DNA of 64,000 bases from Pyrinomonadaceae bacterium (GTDB lineage Bacteria; Acidobacteriota; Blastocatellia; Pyrinomonadales; Pyrinomonadaceae): positions 186,001 through 250,000 of the forward strand of contig JANQRU010000006.1 of the NCBI GenBank assembly GCA_028284415.1. Direction: 5' to 3'. The number at the start of each line of letters is the position of its first letter. Positions within the stretch are counted from its first letter, which is position 1. The position numbers and the translations under genes are program-made. This document shows, piece after piece, positions 26,731-35,772 of the stretch. The notes under the pieces were generated by a model. The model was not told where the DNA came from. It was given only the letters and a program-made list of their open reading frames with translations, and made no database searches.

Positions 26731-27012
26731 TTAATCAGACAAGGCTACGGGTAAGTTTTCGTCAACGCTTCCATGTGGTCTTGGGATTACGTGAACACTT
26801 ACGAGTTCACCAACACGTCTTGCCGCGGCGGCACCTGCATCGGTCGCAGCTTTAACGGCAGCAACATCTCCGCGAACAATAGCAGTTACAAATCCCGCAC
26901 CAATTTTTTCGTAACCAACCAAATGAACATTTGCCGCTTTGACCATCGCATCTGAGGCTTCGATCATTGCCACAAGTCCTTTTGTTTCAACCATTCCTAA
27001 TGCTTCTTGCAT
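26731..27012 (-). CDS. BMC hexameric shell protein (BMC-H)
   Basis: 93 aa single BMC domain. [20 protein letters not shown] at the start, the pore-loop sequence KIGAG (compare KIGSG in PduA), [20 protein letters not shown] and VHVIPRPH near the end are canonical. Hexamers of this protein tile the shell facets and their central pores pass substrates. It is the only BMC-H gene here and no tandem-domain BMC-T gene is present. A good SD (CAGGAG, about nine bases before ATG) suggests it is the best-translated shell gene. It follows the aldolase by 57 bases. Confidence 0.97.
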   Translation of the reverse strand: MQEALGMVETKGLVAMIEASDAMVKAANVHLVGYEKIGAGFVTAIVRGDVAAVKAATDAGAAAARRVGELVSVHVIPRPHGSVDENLPVALSD

Positions 27013-27069
27013 TTATTTTTGCTCCTGAAATTAATGATTAAGATAATACGTAAATTTAATTGATTTTTC

Positions 27070-27873
27070 TTATTGATTCAAATGTACAACTTGATTTAGA
27101 AGTTCGATAAGCTCTTCCCGAGTGAAAGAAATTTTTGCACCATTTGAGTTTCCATTATCATTGGATTGAACGTCAAGCTCGCAAGTTATGTTTGTATCGT
27201 GCAAATATCCACAGGATTGACAGCGTGCGGAAGAATCAAGATAACCTGCTTTTTCTCTGATGTTAATTAACTTTTCGATAGCGTCTGACGGTAGATTATT
27301 TGTGTTTCCTAAAGCTCTCGAAAGTATTGCAATTTTTGCGGTGTGTTCGAGCGTTTCCATTCTGTCCCAAGCTTCCCACAAATCTTTTCCGTAAGCGACA
27401 GCTCCGTGATTTGCCATCAAAAGTGCGTTGTGATGCGGAACAAACGGCTTCATTGATTCGGTCAATTCATCGGTCGAGGGAGTTCCGTAATCCGTTAAAG
27501 GAACACAACCGAGAGTTAATATAACCTCTGATAAGATCGGCTGTTCAATTGCCAAACCTGCCACGGAAAAAGCTGTTCCATGCGGCGGATGTGCATGACA
27601 AACGGCGTGGATATCGGGGCGCATTTTGTAAATCAAAAGGTGCATTGCAAGCTCAGAAGACGCTTTATTTTCATTCAAAGCATTGCCGTCCATGTCTGTG
27701 ATCGCTAAACCATCTTCGGTCATACGCCCTTTTGAGGTCATTGTCGGAGTCGCTAAAACCCGATTCTCATCTAGACGTATGCTCACATTGCCGTCTGAAG
27801 ACACAACATAGCTGCGTTCATACATCAAATGTCCGACTTCAATGACTAATTTTCTTGCTTCTGATTCTTTCAC
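27070..27873 (-). CDS. Class II (FucA-type) aldolase with C-terminal Cys motif and possible encapsulation helix
   Basis: 267 aa. Zinc-dependent class II aldolase/adducin family; relatives cleave L-fuculose- or L-rhamnulose-1-phosphate to DHAP and lactaldehyde. Likely metal ligands are H93, H95 (HAHPPHG) and H156 (ANHGAV) with catalytic E74 (SSELAMH). After the enzymatic core (to about 212) is a Cys segment C218, C221, C231 with H225, then a flexible Asn/Gly/Ser linker and an amphipathic helix 249-265 (SFTREELIELLNQVVHLN), the layout of a BMC encapsulation peptide. The start is a GTG at 27873 with no clear SD. It heads the BMC operon and is its only enzyme. Substrate is inferred from the family, not shown. 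Confidence 0.85.
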   Translation of the reverse strand: MKESEARKLVIEVGHLMYERSYVVSSDGNVSIRLDENRVLATPTMTSKGRMTEDGLAITDMDGNALNENKASSELAMHLLIYKMRPDIHAVCHAHPPHGTAFSVAGLAIEQPILSEVILTLGCVPLTDYGTPSTDELTESMKPFVPHHNALLMANHGAVAYGKDLWEAWDRMETLEHTAKIAILSRALGNTNNLPSDAIEKLINIREKAGYLDSSARCQSCGYLHDTNITCELDVQSNDNGNSNGAKISFTREELIELLNQVVHLNQ

Positions 27874-27907
27874 TTGACTACAATTTAATTAATTTCTAAA
27901 AAGATTT

Positions 27908-27981
27908 AAGCCACAGATTAACACAGATGAATACGCTTGGAGAAATTTCCAAAGTTATTCATCTGTGCCAATCTGTGGCTT
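27908..27981. repeat. Long inverted repeat (74 bp) upstream of the BMC operon
   Basis: Two 26-base arms, 27908-27933 and 27956-27981, are reverse complements apart from two adjacent mismatches; the 22-base centre has a further inner stem (TTGGA/TCCAA). The arm contains the direct-repeat words CCACAGATT and CACAGATGAA, a sequence type I recall as scattered intergenic repeats in several phyla. It lies 25 bases past the stop of the small membrane protein gene and before the aldolase start, so it may also separate the two transcripts. Confidence 0.75.
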
Positions 27982-28006
27982 GTGGTTCTTATAGCTTAAA
28001 AGCTAA

Positions 28007-28300
28007 CTATTTTTTCTCAACTACAACGGGAGGAACAAGATTAATAATATCTTTCTTTTGTTTTGCCTCGCGGCGTTCTCTCATTTTCCTTTCCCATTTC
28101 AGACGGCAATTTTCTCTCTTTAGTCGTCTGTTTTCCATTTTCAATTTAAAGCTTTCATATCTTTCAGAGCTTTTATAGCTTCTTGTGCTATTAGTGTTTG
28201 CTTGTCCTGTTAAGCCCAAGACCAAGCTCGCAACAAAAAGTCCTACAGCAAAAGTTAAAACAAATGGAACTATTCTTTTTACAAATTCTAAATAACGCAT
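28007..28300 (-). CDS. Small membrane-anchored basic coiled-coil protein
   Basis: 97 aa, not recognised. One N-terminal membrane segment (about 7-30, FVKRIVPFVLTFAVGLFVAS) then a very basic helix (about 43-80, FKLKMENRRLKRENCRLKWE, then RKMRERREAKQKK) and a hydrophobic end (LVPPVVVEKK). It lies 74 bases after rex and upstream of the BMC operon, all minus strand. It may be an envelope or periplasmic scaffold; no function can be assigned. The coding signal is convincing for its length because of its defined membrane and coiled-coil parts. Confidence 0.6.
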   Translation of the reverse strand: MRYLEFVKRIVPFVLTFAVGLFVASLVLGLTGQANTNSTRSYKSSERYESFKLKMENRRLKRENCRLKWERKMRERREAKQKKDIINLVPPVVVEKK

Positions 28301-28374
28301 AATTCTTAATACCCCTTGAAAATTGTTTATATATATTATTTACGACGAAAATTTGAAATCGGTTTCAAACTATC

Positions 28375-29022
28375 TCAGTTATTTCCGTTTATATTGTTCA
28401 CATGTGATAAAAAGTAAGACAAACTTTCCAATGAAATAGTTAAATCAATCGTTTTTAATTTAACTCCATCGTGGACACGCAAAGGTGTCGGTGCAAAGTT
28501 CATCACGGCTTTTATCCCTGATTTTGTAACCTCTTCCAAAACGCTTTGTGCAAATTGGGCAGGTACGGCAATAACCGCTACGTCTATTTTATCTTTTTTG
28601 GCAACTTTAGCAAAATTTTTGAATGCGAATACATCAACATCACCTATTCGCTGACCAATTTTGCCCTTATCATTGTCAAAAAGTGCGACAACATCAAAAT
28701 TAGTTTGCGTAAATCCATAGTAGTCTGCCAAAGCTGTTCCCAAACGCCCTGCACCAATTATCCCAACCCGATGATTTTTATCTAAGCCAAGAATTTTTTG
28801 CAGATGATCGCGTAAATCCTCGACGTAATAGCCGACTCCACGAACACCAAACTCACCAAAACAAGCCAGGTCTTTACGAATCTGTGCTGAATTCAAATGA
28901 AAACGCTCGGCAAGTTTGTCAGACGAAACTGTCCTTTTCCCTTCTGCAAGCAATTCATTCAAACAACGCAGATAGACACTCAAACGATTGGTGGTTAATT
29001 CTGATATTTTCTCTACTTTCAT
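28375..29022 (-). CDS. rex: Redox-sensing transcriptional repressor Rex
   Basis: 215 aa. N-terminal winged helix (ISELTTNRLSVYLRCLNEL, then LNSAQIRKDLACFGEFGVRG, the Rex recognition region) and a Rossmann NAD(H)-binding domain with VGIIGAGRLGTALADY; C-terminal swapped helix at the end. Rex binds DNA when NAD+ is high and lets go when NADH rises, controlling fermentation and respiration genes. A Rex-type operator overlaps its own promoter. It is the first of a same-strand series running into the BMC genes, suggesting that BMC metabolism could be under redox control, though no operator is visible in front of the aldolase. Confidence 0.95.
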   Translation of the reverse strand: MKVEKISELTTNRLSVYLRCLNELLAEGKRTVSSDKLAERFHLNSAQIRKDLACFGEFGVRGVGYYVEDLRDHLQKILGLDKNHRVGIIGAGRLGTALADYYGFTQTNFDVVALFDNDKGKIGQRIGDVDVFAFKNFAKVAKKDKIDVAVIAVPAQFAQSVLEEVTKSGIKAVMNFAPTPLRVHDGVKLKTIDLTISLESLSYFLSHVNNINGNN

Positions 29023-29033
29023 CTATTTGAGAT

Positions 29034-29063
29034 ATTATAGTCTAAATTTTCTAATTGTGAAAA
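29034..29063 (-). promoter_or_regulatory. Candidate rex promoter
   Basis: On the minus strand a perfect TATAAT (29039-29034) with TTTTCA (29063-29058) 18 bases upstream. The -10 is 11 bases from the start codon of rex, so the leader would be very short. The -35 overlaps the Rex-type operator. Confidence 0.5.
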
Positions 29064-29072
29064 AGGTTACAA
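29055..29072. promoter_or_regulatory. Candidate Rex operator
   Basis: TTGTGA-6 bases-TTACAA, an 18-bp near-perfect palindrome with the half-sites and spacing of known Rex boxes (TTGTGA-n6-TCACAA). It covers the -35 of the candidate rex promoter, fitting autorepression. It also lies upstream of ruvA on the other strand, but 30 bases ahead of that promoter. Confidence 0.7.
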
Positions 29073-29101
29073 ACAAGAGATGTTTTAATTGTTTCAAGCC
29101 G

Positions 29102-29130
29102 TTGCCCCAAAACTCAAATTACATTACAAT
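29102..29130 (+). promoter_or_regulatory. Candidate sigma-70 promoter for ruvA
   Basis: TTGCCC (29102-29107), 17-base spacer, TACAAT (29125-29130). This gives transcription starting near 29137, about 16 bases before the ruvA ATG. Confidence 0.55.
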
Positions 29131-29152
29131 CCTGTTTCATACTTGAAACATT

Positions 29153-29770
29153 ATGATTGGATATTTATCTGGAAAATTATTAGAAAAAGAAGCAAACACC
29201 GTCATCATAGATGTCAATGGTGTCGGTTATGAAGTTACGATTCCGCTCTCGACATTTTATGAATTGGGTGAAATTGGTGATGAAGCCGAATTACGAATTT
29301 TTACATATGTTCGTGAAGATACGCTTCAACTTTACGGATTCAAAACCTTGCGTGAAAAAGAACTCTACTTAAAACTAATTTCCGTTCAAGGAATCGGTGC
29401 TAAATCAGGAATCTCTATGCTTTCGGGAATGTCTGCCGATGAAATTATCGTTGCCATCCGAACAGATAATCTTGCTCGCTTAACTTCAATTCCGGGCGTC
29501 GGTAAAAAAACTGCTGAACGGATAGTTATTGAACTGCGTGATAAACTAAACGACTTAACAACAGGCGAAACAGTCGCCACAATGAATCAAGATTCAAAAC
29601 CTGTCGAAGGTGTTGATGAAGTTTATGATGATGCACTTTCAGCACTTGTAAATCTAGGTTATCAACAAAACGCCGCCGCCAAAGCCTTGAAAAAAGCCGT
29701 CAATGAAGGAACAGAGATGTCTGTTCAAAAACTACTTAGAAGAAGCCTACAACTTCTTGCCAAAGGCTAA
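29153..29770 (+). CDS. ruvA: Holliday junction branch migration protein RuvA
   Basis: 205 aa. Tetrameric DNA-binding subunit that recognises Holliday junctions and loads the RuvB motor. The OB-fold N-terminus (MIGYLSGKLLEKEANTVIID), two helix-hairpin-helix motifs (LISVQGIGAKSGISMLSG and LTSIPGVGKKTAERIVIEL) and the C-terminal RuvB-binding helix region (DDALSALVNLGYQQNAAAKA) are all present. RuvB is encoded 1.3 kb downstream with two unrelated genes between them; ruvC is not in the window. Confidence 0.97.
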   Translation: MIGYLSGKLLEKEANTVIIDVNGVGYEVTIPLSTFYELGEIGDEAELRIFTYVREDTLQLYGFKTLREKELYLKLISVQGIGAKSGISMLSGMSADEIIVAIRTDNLARLTSIPGVGKKTAERIVIELRDKLNDLTTGETVATMNQDSKPVEGVDEVYDDALSALVNLGYQQNAAAKALKKAVNEGTEMSVQKLLRRSLQLLAKG

Positions 29771-29797
29771 TAATCGTAAATAAGAAGGCACAATTTT

Positions 29798-30535
29798 ATG
29801 TCAAAACTTTTCGTTTTAATTATTTTAATTTTTTGTGTTTATTGTGGAAACTTATTGTCACAAAGTTTTCCTGCTAATTCAGTAATCCTTGAGCAAAAAA
29901 CAGTTACAACGGATAGGCAATTGGTTCTATGGATGCAAAATCCTAAAAAGAATCCACGCGATGCTGATGTTGAAGAGCCTTATACATGTCCTGAAGAAAC
30001 TCGTGGTAGTTATTATTCAGGAAAAGCAAATGTCTCTTTAATTGACTTAAAAAACAAAACAATCATTAACACAATCGAAATCTCTGGTAATGGTATTTCC
30101 AGTAGTGATAATACCTTGGACTTACCTTATTGGATACACAAAGGTTATTATGAAGTGCCTTTGATTGATAAAAACAAAGAAGGCAAGCCTATTTTGTTAA
30201 ATCTCAAAGATTACAATAATGATAGCAAGCAACATGAATTCGCACTTTTCGATGCTGTTGCCTGCATGGGCTTGCCGTCAACACTGCTCGGTTACAGCCA
30301 AAACCAAGATAAAGTTATCCAATATCAAACTGAGTTAAAAACCTCTGAAGGTAAATCTAAAAGATTTTGGGTAGATTATTTGTTTGGACAAAAGCCCAAT
30401 AAAAAAGGTGTTTGGAAATACGAAATAGATTATCGAGGGCGCGGTGGTGCTCTAGAGAAATACGAAATTCGGTATGATAAAGCAAAAGAAAAGTTTTATG
30501 GTGAACGAATTTCTATCGTAGATGAAACTAATTGA
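29798..30535 (+). CDS. Secreted protein of unknown function
   Basis: 245 aa, not recognised. Signal peptide (about 1-22, LFVLIILIFCVYCGNLLSQS) followed by a soluble beta-rich domain. Four Cys are outside or at the edge of the signal, including EEPYTCPEETRGSYYSG and DAVACMGLPSTLLG, which could form a disulfide. The C-terminal YEIDYRGRGGALEKYEIRYD looks like paired strands. It lies 27 bases after ruvA, so may be co-transcribed by accident of position rather than function. Confidence 0.65.
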   Translation: MSKLFVLIILIFCVYCGNLLSQSFPANSVILEQKTVTTDRQLVLWMQNPKKNPRDADVEEPYTCPEETRGSYYSGKANVSLIDLKNKTIINTIEISGNGISSSDNTLDLPYWIHKGYYEVPLIDKNKEGKPILLNLKDYNNDSKQHEFALFDAVACMGLPSTLLGYSQNQDKVIQYQTELKTSEGKSKRFWVDYLFGQKPNKKGVWKYEIDYRGRGGALEKYEIRYDKAKEKFYGERISIVDETN

Positions 30536-30570
30536 TAAGAATTTTTATTTTGACATTTCCAGATTAATAG

Positions 30571-31032
30571 ATGGTAACCGAATCGAAAATACCTAATAAA
30601 ATAGGCGTTTATAATGCTTTGATAGTTTGGGCTATATTGATAGTATTTTTGATTTTGCAACTGTTGATGGGTTCAAAAATAATAATGCAAATATTACCTG
30701 CATTATCAGGATTAGCATTTATTATATCTTTACTGTTCTTTTGGCGAGGAAGAGAAAATGCAAAGCGAATTCTAAATAATAAAAATTCTACATTTCGCTC
30801 ATTAATAGAAGGCGGATTGATTGGAGCAATTATCTTTCCTTTGTTAGTTTTAGCTTTCACTTGGAAATTCTTTTTAGACAACTTGGTTTGGAACGATAGC
30901 GAAGTATTTAATCAAGCAATTAGAGTTTTATTACTTACAATTTTGTTTGGATTTATGACAGGGACTTTTGGTGGATTTGTAGTACAAAGATTTAACGAAA
31001 AGACTATTGAAAAGATTAAAAATAATTCTTAA
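30571..31032 (+). CDS. Four-helix membrane protein of unknown function
   Basis: 153 aa with four predicted membrane segments (about 12-32, 36-54, 75-95 and 117-140) and short charged loops such as RGRENAKRILNNKNS. No enzymatic motif. It ends immediately before the ruvB start codon (no bases between TAA and ATG), so ruvB is probably translated by coupling from this gene. Function unknown. Confidence 0.65.
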   Translation: MVTESKIPNKIGVYNALIVWAILIVFLILQLLMGSKIIMQILPALSGLAFIISLLFFWRGRENAKRILNNKNSTFRSLIEGGLIGAIIFPLLVLAFTWKFFLDNLVWNDSEVFNQAIRVLLLTILFGFMTGTFGGFVVQRFNEKTIEKIKNNS

Positions 31033-32082
31033 ATGGCAAATGATTTTGAAATAATTGAAACCCGAGATGCGACTGTTGTTTCTGATGAAGAGCGGAAATT
31101 TGAGCTGTCTCTGCGACCGACACATTTGGGTGAATACATCGGTCAGAAAAAAATAAAAGACACGCTTCGGGTGTATATGAAAGCGGCTCTCAAACGCCGT
31201 GAAGCACTTGACCATATTTTGCTTGCAGGTCCTCCAGGGACAGGAAAAACTACTCTTGCCGCGATTGCTGCAAATGAAATGGGAGCGGAATTTAAATCTA
31301 CTGCCGCACCGATCATTGAAAAAGCAGGAGATTTAGCTGCACAGCTTACAAATTTAGAAGAAGGCGATGTGCTTTTTATTGATGAAATTCATCGCTTGAA
31401 CCCTGCCATTGAAGAAGTTCTTTATCCTGCGATGGAAGATTATCAATTGGACATAATGATTGGGCAAGGAACGGCGGCACGTTCAATAAAATTGGAGCTT
31501 CCGAAATTTACGCTCGTTGGCGCAACTACCCGTCCGGGTTTGATAACTGCTCCGCTGCGTGGACGTTTTGGAATTGTTTATAATCTGGATTTTTATTCAG
31601 TTGATGATTTACAAACGATTGTTGTACGTTCGGCAGGGATTTTGGACGTTGAAATTGATGAAAACGGAGCAAGACAAATTGCCAAACGCTCGCGCGGAAC
31701 ACCAAGAATTGCTAACAGACTTTTAAGAAGAGTTAGAGATTTTGCTGAGGTCGATTACGATGGAAAAATCACCGAGGAAGTCGCCAAAGATGCCTTAAAC
31801 AGAATGGAAGTTGATGTTTTCGGACTAGACGAAGTTGACCGAAAACTGATGCTTACAATCATCGAAAAATTTGACGGCGGTCCTGTTGGTTTGGGTACGC
31901 TTTCTGCTTCAATCCACGAAGAAAAAGATTCGATCGAAGAAATCATCGAACCATACTTAATTCAAATCGGTTTCTTGAACCGAACCCCGAGAGGACGTAT
32001 GGCAACTCGTTTGGCTTATGAACACTTCGGTTTGGATAATTTGTTAAATAGACAAAACAATATGCCAAGTCTATTTGAATAA
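31033..32082 (+). CDS. ruvB: Holliday junction branch migration ATPase RuvB
   Basis: 349 aa AAA+ motor. Walker A GPPGTGKT at residues 66-73, Walker [12 protein letters not shown], sensor 1 region [11 protein letters not shown], arginine-finger region and the C-terminal winged helix ([21 protein letters not shown]). With RuvA it drives branch migration of Holliday junctions. Its ATG abuts the stop codon of the upstream membrane protein gene. Confidence 0.97.
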   Translation: MANDFEIIETRDATVVSDEERKFELSLRPTHLGEYIGQKKIKDTLRVYMKAALKRREALDHILLAGPPGTGKTTLAAIAANEMGAEFKSTAAPIIEKAGDLAAQLTNLEEGDVLFIDEIHRLNPAIEEVLYPAMEDYQLDIMIGQGTAARSIKLELPKFTLVGATTRPGLITAPLRGRFGIVYNLDFYSVDDLQTIVVRSAGILDVEIDENGARQIAKRSRGTPRIANRLLRRVRDFAEVDYDGKITEEVAKDALNRMEVDVFGLDEVDRKLMLTIIEKFDGGPVGLGTLSASIHEEKDSIEEIIEPYLIQIGFLNRTPRGRMATRLAYEHFGLDNLLNRQNNMPSLFE

Positions 32083-32159
32083 AGATAAGTGCGAAGTCAA
32101 AAAATAATCTAATTGAAACTTTTAGTATCAAACGATTATTTTTATCTTCTTTCATAATC

Positions 32160-32912
32160 TTGACCGTACTTTATTTTCTGATAATGGGTTTTATCTCTCT
32201 TTTTGCCGACAAAATAATTTTCCAGCCACCAAAATCTTCTTACAAAGATGATATTTCAGTTATAAAAATTGAAACTACCAAGAATCAAAAAATCTCAGCT
32301 AACTATTTCAAAAACCCTGACTCCGAATATACGATACTTTTTAGCCATGGAAACGCAGAGGATATCGGTTTGGCACAAACATTTTTTGAAGAGCTTTACG
32401 AATCGGGATTTTCAGTTTTAGCTTATGATTACAGAGGTTATGGAACCAGTGATGGAAATCCTTCTGAAGAAAACGCTTATGAAGATGCTGAGTCTGCTTA
32501 TAGATATTTAACCGAATCATTAAATGTTCCAGCCGAAAAAATTATTATTCATGGAAGATCACTTGGCGGTGCAGTTTCAATTGATCTTGCTTCAAAGCAA
32601 AAATGCGGAGGGTTAATTGTCGAAAGTTCTTTTGTTTCAGCATTTCGAGTTATGACTGGATACAAAATCTTCCCTTTCGATAAATTTGAAAGTATAAGCA
32701 AAATTAAGGACGTAAACTGCCCAATTTTATTTATTCACGGCAAAAAAGACACTCTGATTCCCTTTTGGCATACAGAAAAATTACTTGAAGAAGCCAAGTC
32801 AAAAACACACACATTTTGGATCGAAGATGCGGGGCATAATGATGTGTTCTTAAAGGCTCAAGATGATTACTTAAAAGCAATAAAAGATTTTTCTCAAAAA
32901 CTTACAAAATAA
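32160..32912 (+). CDS. Alpha/beta hydrolase, possibly membrane-anchored
   Basis: 250 aa. An N-terminal hydrophobic segment (about 1-18) precedes an alpha/beta-hydrolase domain: oxyanion region LFSHGNAEDIGL, nucleophile elbow GRSLGGAVSI (Ser), CPILFIHGKKDTLIP (Asp), and DAGHND (His). Resembles the BEM46/ABHD13 type of serine hydrolase. The frame opens with a TTG at 32160; an in-frame ATG at 32184 is the alternative, and neither has a good SD. A bidirectional terminator follows. Substrate unknown. Confidence 0.85.
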   Translation: MTVLYFLIMGFISLFADKIIFQPPKSSYKDDISVIKIETTKNQKISANYFKNPDSEYTILFSHGNAEDIGLAQTFFEELYESGFSVLAYDYRGYGTSDGNPSEENAYEDAESAYRYLTESLNVPAEKIIIHGRSLGGAVSIDLASKQKCGGLIVESSFVSAFRVMTGYKIFPFDKFESISKIKDVNCPILFIHGKKDTLIPFWHTEKLLEEAKSKTHTFWIEDAGHNDVFLKAQDDYLKAIKDFSQKLTK

Positions 32913-32915
32913 AAA

Positions 32916-32943
32916 ACCCGAGCATTTCTAGAAACCCTCGGGT
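32916..32943 (-). terminator. Terminator between hydrolase and gyrA
   Basis: Perfect 7-bp stem ACCCGAG/CTCGGGT (32916-32922 and 32937-32943) with a 14-base loop. A run of six A at 32911-32916 gives a U-tract on the minus strand, so it best serves gyrA; it also lies right after the hydrolase stop and can act in both directions. Confidence 0.8.
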
Positions 32944-32966
32944 AAATTTCAAATCATACAAAGGTT

Positions 32967-35516
32967 TTATTCGTCATTATTATCATCAGCACCACCATTT
33001 GTATCCAGCAAAGAAGCACTTGTTACCAAATCATTTTTGTTGGTCCTTATGAGCATTACACCCTGAGCAGAGCGACCTGTTTCGCGGACATTTCCTACTC
33101 CAATACGGATCAATTTGGCTTGTTGAGTGATAATCATTATTTCCGAATCGTCTTCAACAGGGAATGAAGCAACAACTTTTCCTGTTTTTTCAGTTGTTTT
33201 CATATTGATTACTCCCTTTCCACCGCGTTTGATCAGGCGATAATTTCCAACCTCCGTTCGTTTACCGAATCCTTGCTCGGAAATCGTCAGGATTTTTTGA
33301 CTTTCATCGTCAACGGCACAAACGCCGACAACAAAATCGCCTTTTCGCAAACTTACGCCGCGAACCCCGCGTGCGACTCTTCCCATTGGGCGAACATCGG
33401 TTTCCTTAAAGCGAATAGCCATTCCATCATGTGTTGCAATGAGGATTTCTTTTGAACCATCCGTTTGAATGATATCAAGAAGTTCGTCGTCATCGTCAAT
33501 GTTTATCGCATTAATACCATTTACACGAATATTCTGATACTGCGAAAGAGCGGTCTTTTTGATAACGCCTTTTCTCGTGACCATTGTTAAGAAAGCATCA
33601 TCTGTAAAATCCCTAACAGGAACAACAGTTACAAGTCTGCGTGCCGATGGAATGCTGACCAAATTGACGATTGCCTTTCCGCGAGCCGACGGTAAAGCAT
33701 CTGGAATTTCGTGAACACGGAGTTTATAAACCTGTCCATCATCTGTGAAAACCATCAGATAGTCGTGGGTCGAAGCAACAAATAAATGTTGGACAAAATC
33801 CTCATCTTTGGCAGTTGCTCCAAAACGACCTTTTCCGCCGCGTCCTTGTCTTGAATACGTCGCAATTGGTGTGCGTTTTACATACCCCGCTTTTGTAACG
33901 GTAATAGCAACTTCTTCATCAGGAATTAAATCTTCTATGTTTAATTCAACCCCCGCATCAACGATGTGAGTTCTGCGTTCGTCACCATAAGCTTTTTTTA
34001 CTTCTTCCAATTCTTCAATAATGACTTGTCGTAAAACGTTTTCATTATTCAGAATATTTTCTAATTCATTGATGAGCTTGATAATTTCTTCGTACTCATC
34101 AAGAATTTTTTGACGCTCAAGAGCAGATAATCTGCGAAGTTGTAGATCAAGAATTGCCTGTGCCTGAATTTCACTAAAAGCGAGACTGGTGATGACCTTC
34201 TGCATCTTCTTAACAAAAGCTGCTTGATTATCAGCAACACCACGCCATTTTTTGACTTCGCTTGCCGTTTCAAAATCACCCGTCAGCCATCTTTTTGCTT
34301 CATCAACCGAACGGGAATTTCTAATAAGCGGAATGATGTAATCGAGTGCATCAATCGCCTTGTTCAAACCTTCTAAAATATGAGCTCTGGCTTGTGCTTT
34401 TTTGAGTTCAAATTCGGTTCGACGACGAACGACTTCTCTTCTAAACTCTACAAACGCTTCAAGCATCTGTTTCAATGTCAGAATTTTGGGCTGTCCATCT
34501 ACAATCGCAATGTTGATAATTCCAAATGAACTTTGAAGAGCGGTTAGTTTGAAGAGCTTATTGAGCACGACTTGAGGAACGGCATCACGTTTTAGTTCAA
34601 CAACAATTCTCATTCCTTCACGACTGGATTCATCCCGAATTTCTGAAATTCCTTCAAGTCTCTTCAAATGAACAAGCTGAGCCATTTTCTCGATAAGTCT
34701 GGCTTTGTTTAATTGATACGGAATTTCTGTGATTATAATTGCGTTTCTCTCACGTTTGCCATTACCGATAATGTCAATTACAGCTTTCGCACGCATCTTA
34801 ACGATGCCACGTCCTTCTTTGTAAGCTTTGTGAATCTCTTCCCGACCATAAATAAACCCACCTGTTGGAAAGTCAGGTCCAGGAATGATTTCAATCAATT
34901 CATCAGCCGTGATATTAGAATTATTGAGCAAAGCAATAGTTCCATCCACAACTTCTGTAAGATTGTGTGGCGGAATTTTCGTCGCCATTCCGACGGCAAT
35001 TCCCTCAGAGCCATTTACTAGCAAATTCGGAATTCGTGTTGGTAAAACAGTCGGTTCAGATAAAGATTCATCGTAGTTTGGCTGAAAATCAACGGTTTCT
35101 TTTTCGATATCTGCCAGAATCGCGTTTGTCATTCGCTCCATACGCACTTCCGTATAACGCATTGCAGCGGCAGAATCGCCGTCAATTGAGCCAAAATTAC
35201 CTTGCCCATTAACGAGTGGGTATCGCATTGAAAAATCTTGTGCAAGACGGACTACTGTGTCGTAAACAGCCGTGTCCCCATGCGGATGGTATTTACCTAT
35301 TGTGTCCCCAACAACCCTAGCGGATTTCTTATAAGGTTTGTTATAATAGTTACCGAGCTCTTGCATTGCCCACAAAACGCGGCGATGCACGGGCTTCAAG
35401 CCATCGCGGACATCTGGTAATGCACGTCCGATGATTACGGACATCGCATAATCCAGATAAGACCGCTTCATTTCATCTTCAATATTTATCTGATTACGTT
35501 CTAAAGTTGTATCCAT
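32967..35516 (-). CDS. gyrA: DNA gyrase subunit A
   Basis: 849 aa. Type IIA topoisomerase subunit. Catalytic Tyr121 in [11 protein letters not shown]; quinolone-resistance region [13 protein letters not shown], with Thr at the position of E. coli Ser83, as seen naturally in some species. The C-terminal beta-pinwheel begins about residue 510 and contains a GyrA box as QGRGGKG (570 region), which distinguishes gyrase from ParC. A short acidic tail ([12 protein letters not shown]) ends the protein. gyrB is not in this window. Confidence 0.97.
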   Translation of the reverse strand: MDTTLERNQINIEDEMKRSYLDYAMSVIIGRALPDVRDGLKPVHRRVLWAMQELGNYYNKPYKKSARVVGDTIGKYHPHGDTAVYDTVVRLAQDFSMRYPLVNGQGNFGSIDGDSAAAMRYTEVRMERMTNAILADIEKETVDFQPNYDESLSEPTVLPTRIPNLLVNGSEGIAVGMATKIPPHNLTEVVDGTIALLNNSNITADELIEIIPGPDFPTGGFIYGREEIHKAYKEGRGIVKMRAKAVIDIIGNGKRERNAIIITEIPYQLNKARLIEKMAQLVHLKRLEGISEIRDESSREGMRIVVELKRDAVPQVVLNKLFKLTALQSSFGIINIAIVDGQPKILTLKQMLEAFVEFRREVVRRRTEFELKKAQARAHILEGLNKAIDALDYIIPLIRNSRSVDEAKRWLTGDFETASEVKKWRGVADNQAAFVKKMQKVITSLAFSEIQAQAILDLQLRRLSALERQKILDEYEEIIKLINELENILNNENVLRQVIIEELEEVKKAYGDERRTHIVDAGVELNIEDLIPDEEVAITVTKAGYVKRTPIATYSRQGRGGKGRFGATAKDEDFVQHLFVASTHDYLMVFTDDGQVYKLRVHEIPDALPSARGKAIVNLVSIPSARRLVTVVPVRDFTDDAFLTMVTRKGVIKKTALSQYQNIRVNGINAINIDDDDELLDIIQTDGSKEILIATHDGMAIRFKETDVRPMGRVARGVRGVSLRKGDFVVGVCAVDDESQKILTISEQGFGKRTEVGNYRLIKRGGKGVINMKTTEKTGKVVASFPVEDDSEIMIITQQAKLIRIGVGNVRETGRSAQGVMLIRTNKNDLVTSASLLDTNGGADDNNDE

Positions 35517-35772
35517 TAAAAGTACCTTCTTTTTTGAAATTATCCTTCTAAAATTTTGTTACTTTGAGTTTGTTTCAAAGGGCGTGAACATTAGATAAAG
35601 TTTTGGAAAAATTGCTTCATTAAATATATTTATATTTTACAGGTGTTTCGCTTTTTAAGCAACCTCTCAAACGCCGAAAAAACTTAACTTAAATCAACTA
35701 TTTACATATTTTTAACTCACACAATTTCAAGTAAATTCTTCAGCAAAAAACTGCTACTCTTGGAGGAGAAAA

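Noticed and set aside
29091-29149. GTTTCAAG/CTTGAAAC inverted repeat before ruvA
   Set aside because: Eight-base arms 43 bases apart in AT-rich sequence; could be chance, and the better explanation of this region is the ruvA promoter.
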